Of a DNA stretch of 7,134 nt, positions 4,336 to 7,134 are shown piece after piece. The notes beneath the pieces are model-generated. The model was not told the origin of the DNA, made no database searches, and worked only from the letters and a program-made list of their open reading frames with translations. The stretch's first letter is position 1. Every line of letters starts with the position of its first letter. The stretch comes from Methanobacterium sp. PtaU1.Bin242 (GTDB taxonomy: Archaea > Methanobacteriota > Methanobacteria > Methanobacteriales > Methanobacteriaceae). Location: positions 1 to 7,134 of the forward strand of contig MVQZ01000244.1 in assembly GCA_002067565.1 (NCBI GenBank). The letters are read 5' to 3'. The translations under genes were made by a program, and so were the position numbers.

Positions 4336-6711
4336 ATGCCGGAAATGAACGAGGAGATAAAGAGCGAATATGAGAAAATAAAGGATAAAATCTCATATGA
4401 AGACTTTTTAAAAGAAATGAAAACCCGTATGAAAGATTATGAGGATGTAAGTTTCATGGGTGAACTGGATGTGGCACGAGTTATTGTGGGAGAATATGTG
4501 GATGAAGAAAACAAACCATTATCCGAAAATAATCCTGTGACTGAAATATCTGATTTAAAAACAGGAAATCATAATATAAGCTTGATTGGACGCGTTATGC
4601 ACATTTCCAATGTTAAAAAATTCACAACTCGAAAAGGAAGGGATGGAAAACTGGCAAATTTAGTGCTAGCAGATGAAACTGGAGAAATAAGAGTGGTGAT
4701 GTGGACCGAAAACATCAAACACCTGAAAAAATTCCAGGAAGGAAATGTGATAAAACTCAATAACTTGGAAATAAAACAGGGTTTCAGAAACGATGAAGCC
4801 CACCTTAACATGAACTCCACCATCCAAAAACTTCCTGAAGATGAATTCACTAATCTACCAACATATGAAGAGAAGATAACCAACATAGCAGATATCAAAG
4901 AGGATATGGAAGTAAATGTAATTGCCAGAATCATCAGAATACCCCGAATAAGGACTTTTGACAAGAATGGTAAAGAAGGAAAATTCGTGTCCATGGAAAT
5001 ACAAGATAAGAGTGGAAAAATAAACTTCAACCTGTGGAACAGAGATACTGATCTTCTGGAAAATCTGGATCTCACCGAGGGAGACTCGATAAAAATAATA
5101 GGCGCCCAAAGCCGCATGCGAAATGGTGAAATTTCTTTATCACACTTTTGGTTGGGAAGGATAATTAAAGGAGATTTTGACGTTCCCGAATATCAGGAAA
5201 AAACCTTAAAAATTGGTGATGCTCATGAAATACGTGATGCCACCGTCTTAGGCGTGGTAAGTAAAATTTATGACACCATAACCTTCATAAGGGATGATGC
5301 AACCACCGGACTAGTGAGATCTCTGGAAATAGAAGACAACACCGGGAACATCAGGGTTACCCTGTGGAACGATGACACCAAAATGGAACTGAAAAAAGGA
5401 GACATTATCAAAATTGTAGGCGGAAACATCGAATTCGACCAGTACTCTGGAACCGATTACCGCATAAACACCAACTGGAACACCAAAATAATAGTGAATC
5501 CTCCACTGGAAAATCAAACTAAAGAAATGCTTCAGGAATGTGGTAAATATCTTAAACCAGTTAAAATTGGAGATCTTAATTCCATAGATGAAGGAGAAGA
5601 AGTGGATATAATAGGTAGGGTAATAAACCTTTTTGAACCTAATCAATTCCAGAGAGATGATGGAAGTGTGGGCCTGGTGAGATCCGCAGAAATAGCCGAC
5701 GATAGTGGGGTGGTAAGAATCTCACTATGGGATGAAAAAGCAGAAAGTGGATTAAATATTGGAGATGCAGTGAAGATTGAAAATGCCAGAACCCGTATGG
5801 GAACCTACAACATTGAACTGAGTGTGGGAAAAACCTCCCGACTGCTCAAACCAAGTGACGAAGACGTGAAATCCTTACCTTCTCTCCATGAAATTGAGGA
5901 ATCGATCTATAAAAATAAAAATATAGATGAATTAAAAGAAGGAGATCGGGACATAAGGATAATCGGCAGGATAGTGGCCTTATATGACCCCAACGAATTT
6001 GTAAGAAATGACGGTAGTACAGGAGTAGTACGTTCAGCTGAAATAGGAGATCAAACGGGAGTTATTAGAGCATCACTATGGGATGAACAAGTCAGTACCC
6101 CTTTAAATGAAGGTGAAGTAGTAAAAATTGAGAATCCGAGAGTAACATACAGAAATGATCAAATAGAAATCAGTGTAGGAAGAAACACACCATTATCTAA
6201 AGCCAAAAAGGAAGAATCTGAAAAAATTCCTTCAGTAAGTGAAATAGAGGAAAAAAGATATCCTAAAAAGAAAATTGATGAAATAGAAGAAACAGATCAA
6301 AACATAAAGGTATCTGGAAAAATAATAGAAACATATGGTAATAAAATCCTCTATGAAATGTGCCCCAACTGTAATAAACGAGTAAATCTAACAGAAAACG
6401 GCTATATCTGTGATATCTGCGGAGAAGAAATAGATGAACCCAACTATCTTATGATCATTCCTCTGGTGATTGAAGATGAAACCGGGACCATAAGAACAAC
6501 TTTCTTTAGAAGATCTGCAGAAGAACTAATTGAAATGACAACACCCGAAGTGGAAGATGTTATTAAAAAAACCGGAGATGAAGGATCCCTAGAGGATAAA
6601 GTAAACGATTTGGTGGAAAGGGAACTTACCATCATTGCCAATGCCAGCTTCGATGAATACAACGAGGAAATACGGCTTAACGCCAGGAAAGTCTTAGAAC
6701 TAAAATTATAG
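4336..6711 (+). CDS. rpa: Replication factor A (RPA), single-chain multi-OB-fold ssDNA-binding protein with zinc ribbon
   Basis: RPA binds and protects single-stranded DNA in replication, repair and recombination. The 791-residue chain has a charged helical N-terminus (1-65) and then five OB-fold domains at about 67-166, 181-276, 289-388, 409-503 and 529-618. Each has the pattern GRV/I...(E)I.D.(S/T)G.I/VR...W and ends in a GD/E.(I/V)KI strand. A C-terminal OB-like domain (about 645-791) carries a zinc ribbon C-x2-C-x12-C-x2-C at Cys676, Cys679, Cys692 and Cys695. This layout matches the long RPA known from Methanothermobacter and is longer than the four-OB Methanocaldococcus form. OB4 and OB5 cores are about 64% identical, which suggests duplication. 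The ATG follows GAGGG (4324-4328) by seven bases. The gene has its own promoter and is followed 125 bases later by radA, a functional partner. Confidence 0.93.
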   Translation: MPEMNEEIKSEYEKIKDKISYEDFLKEMKTRMKDYEDVSFMGELDVARVIVGEYVDEENKPLSENNPVTEISDLKTGNHNISLIGRVMHISNVKKFTTRKGRDGKLANLVLADETGEIRVVMWTENIKHLKKFQEGNVIKLNNLEIKQGFRNDEAHLNMNSTIQKLPEDEFTNLPTYEEKITNIADIKEDMEVNVIARIIRIPRIRTFDKNGKEGKFVSMEIQDKSGKINFNLWNRDTDLLENLDLTEGDSIKIIGAQSRMRNGEISLSHFWLGRIIKGDFDVPEYQEKTLKIGDAHEIRDATVLGVVSKIYDTITFIRDDATTGLVRSLEIEDNTGNIRVTLWNDDTKMELKKGDIIKIVGGNIEFDQYSGTDYRINTNWNTKIIVNPPLENQTKEMLQECGKYLKPVKIGDLNSIDEGEEVDIIGRVINLFEPNQFQRDDGSVGLVRSAEIADDSGVVRISLWDEKAESGLNIGDAVKIENARTRMGTYNIELSVGKTSRLLKPSDEDVKSLPSLHEIEESIYKNKNIDELKEGDRDIRIIGRIVALYDPNEFVRNDGSTGVVRSAEIGDQTGVIRASLWDEQVSTPLNEGEVVKIENPRVTYRNDQIEISVGRNTPLSKAKKEESEKIPSVSEIEEKRYPKKKIDEIEETDQNIKVSGKIIETYGNKILYEMCPNCNKRVNLTENGYICDICGEEIDEPNYLMIIPLVIEDETGTIRTTFFRRSAEELIEMTTPEVEDVIKKTGDEGSLEDKVNDLVERELTIIANASFDEYNEEIRLNARKVLELKL

Positions 6712-6754
6712 TTCTCAAGAAACAATATTAATTAAAAAAATTTTAGTAAATATG

Positions 6755-6766
6755 AAATTATAATTT
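6755..6766. promoter_or_regulatory. 12-bp palindrome in the probable radA promoter
   Basis: AAATTATAATTT is a perfect palindrome in the 125-base spacer between rpa and radA. Together with the nearby TATTATAAG (6769-6777) it lies where a radA TATA box is expected, 60 to 80 bases before the ATG. No strong U-tract terminator for rpa was seen, so rpa and radA may share transcripts. Confidence 0.3.
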
Positions 6767-6825
6767 GTATTATAAGTCTATTGAAATATCTGGTTGGATT
6801 ATGATTATTAATTATTCAAGTTAAA

Positions 6826-6830
6826 AGGAG
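6826..6830 (+). promoter_or_regulatory. Ribosome binding site of radA
   Basis: AGGAG lies six bases before the ATG at 6837 and fixes the start of the recombinase gene. Confidence 0.7.
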
Positions 6831-6836
6831 ATTAAA

Positions 6837-7134
6837 ATGGTTGAGTTGGAAGAATTACCCAGTGTTGGAGAGAAAACAGCCCAAAAACTAAGAGACGCCG
6901 GTTTCGGTGATATGATGAGATTGGCCACTGCCACTGCTAAAGAGTTAAGTGTGAAGGCAGAAATCGGTGAAGGTGTAGCAGAAAAAGTTATAGAAGCAGC
7001 CAGAAAGGCCGAACAAATTGATTTTGAAACTGCTTTGGATGTAATGGAGCGTCGAAAAGACGTGGGGCGCATTACCACAGGAAGTAGCGCCGTCGGAAGC
7101 AATCGCGCCGCCGCGCCCGGAATAGACCAGGTGA
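6837..7134 (+). CDS. radA: DNA repair and recombination protein RadA, N-terminal fragment with a foreign-looking end
   Basis: RadA is the archaeal RecA/Rad51 recombinase that forms filaments on ssDNA and exchanges strands. The window holds 99 codons. Residues 1-83 are clearly RadA: a helix-hairpin-helix domain with LPSVGEKTAQKLRDAGF (7-23) and AEIGEGVAEKVIEAAR (41-56), an FETA sequence (63-66) at the place of the FxxA polymerisation motif, and the linker VMERRKDVGRITTGS (69-83). RadA proteins then continue with Lys-x-Leu-Asp and a Gly-rich turn before the Walker A ATPase core. Here residues 84-99 read SAVGSNRAAAPGIDQV, which does not fit, and the DNA becomes very G+C-rich from 7086. The frame stays open to the edge. 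The likely cause is a misjoined contig end rather than a real variant. Only 6837-7085 should be trusted as radA. Confidence 0.9.
   Translation, partial: MVELEELPSVGEKTAQKLRDAGFGDMMRLATATAKELSVKAEIGEGVAEKVIEAARKAEQIDFETALDVMERRKDVGRITTGSSAVGSNRAAAPGIDQV
7086..7134. other. G+C-rich terminal segment, probable chimeric contig end
   Basis: These 49 bases contain 34 G or C (about 69%) and many CpG steps, against AT-rich DNA in the rest of the window. RadA similarity ends exactly at 7085. On the minus strand one frame reads HLVYSGRGGAIASDGAT, which looks like ordinary protein of a G+C-rich organism; this is a hint only. Confidence 0.65.

Noticed and set aside
4569..5117. 182-residue minus-strand frame inside rpa
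   Set aside because: It lies opposite the OB1-OB2 coding region whose protein is clearly conserved; the reverse frame is open because of codon bias.
7050..7134. Intein or programmed fusion within RadA
   Set aside because: Known RadA inteins insert at the nucleotide-binding motif further downstream, and the segment does not begin with a Cys/Ser-led intein block; the sharp base-composition shift fits a chimera better.

Overview
The window looks like a piece of a methanogenic archaeon of the Methanobacteriales, most likely close to Methanobacterium. The DNA is AT-rich and the intergenic spacers are very AT-rich. There are archaeal TATA boxes and purine-rich Shine-Dalgarno sites. A single long replication protein A (RPA) with several OB folds and a C-terminal zinc ribbon sits just before radA. 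As I recall the Methanothermobacter thermautotrophicus genome (not checked here), radA, rpa, the leuD/leuC/leuB homologues and a nifS-like gene lie together there in this same order.

Layout. Minus strand, read right to left: a MarR-type regulator (3335-3763), leuC (1957-3207), leuD (1340-1840), leuB (196-1182) and the first 25 codons of a class V aminotransferase / cysteine desulfurase cut by the left edge (1-77). Plus strand: rpa (4336-6711) and the 5' part of radA (6837-7134). A 572-base gene-free spacer (3764-4335) separates the two divergent blocks and carries the marR and rpa promoters.

Function. LeuC and LeuD together form isopropylmalate isomerase and LeuB is the isopropylmalate dehydrogenase, so the left block covers steps two and three of leucine biosynthesis. 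Methanogens carry paralogues (AksD/E/F) that run the same chemistry on longer substrates for coenzyme B. The substrate loop of the small subunit reads YLVL rather than YLRT, which favours the leucine assignment. The right block is DNA maintenance: RPA coats single-stranded DNA and RadA is the strand-exchange recombinase.

Main points for a second look: (1) the last ~49 bases, inside radA, jump to about 69% G+C and stop encoding RadA, which looks like a chimeric contig end; (2) LeuB has Gly-His where the family's cofactor-selecting Asp is expected; (3) a near-symmetric operator-like inverted repeat touches the marR TATA box; (4) an 18-bp dyad-containing repeat overlaps the leuB stop codon and recurs just upstream of the cysteine desulfurase promoter; (5) two RPA OB folds are close duplicates. 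I do not see a new defence, mobile or CRISPR-like system here; apart from these details it is an ordinary core-genome region.
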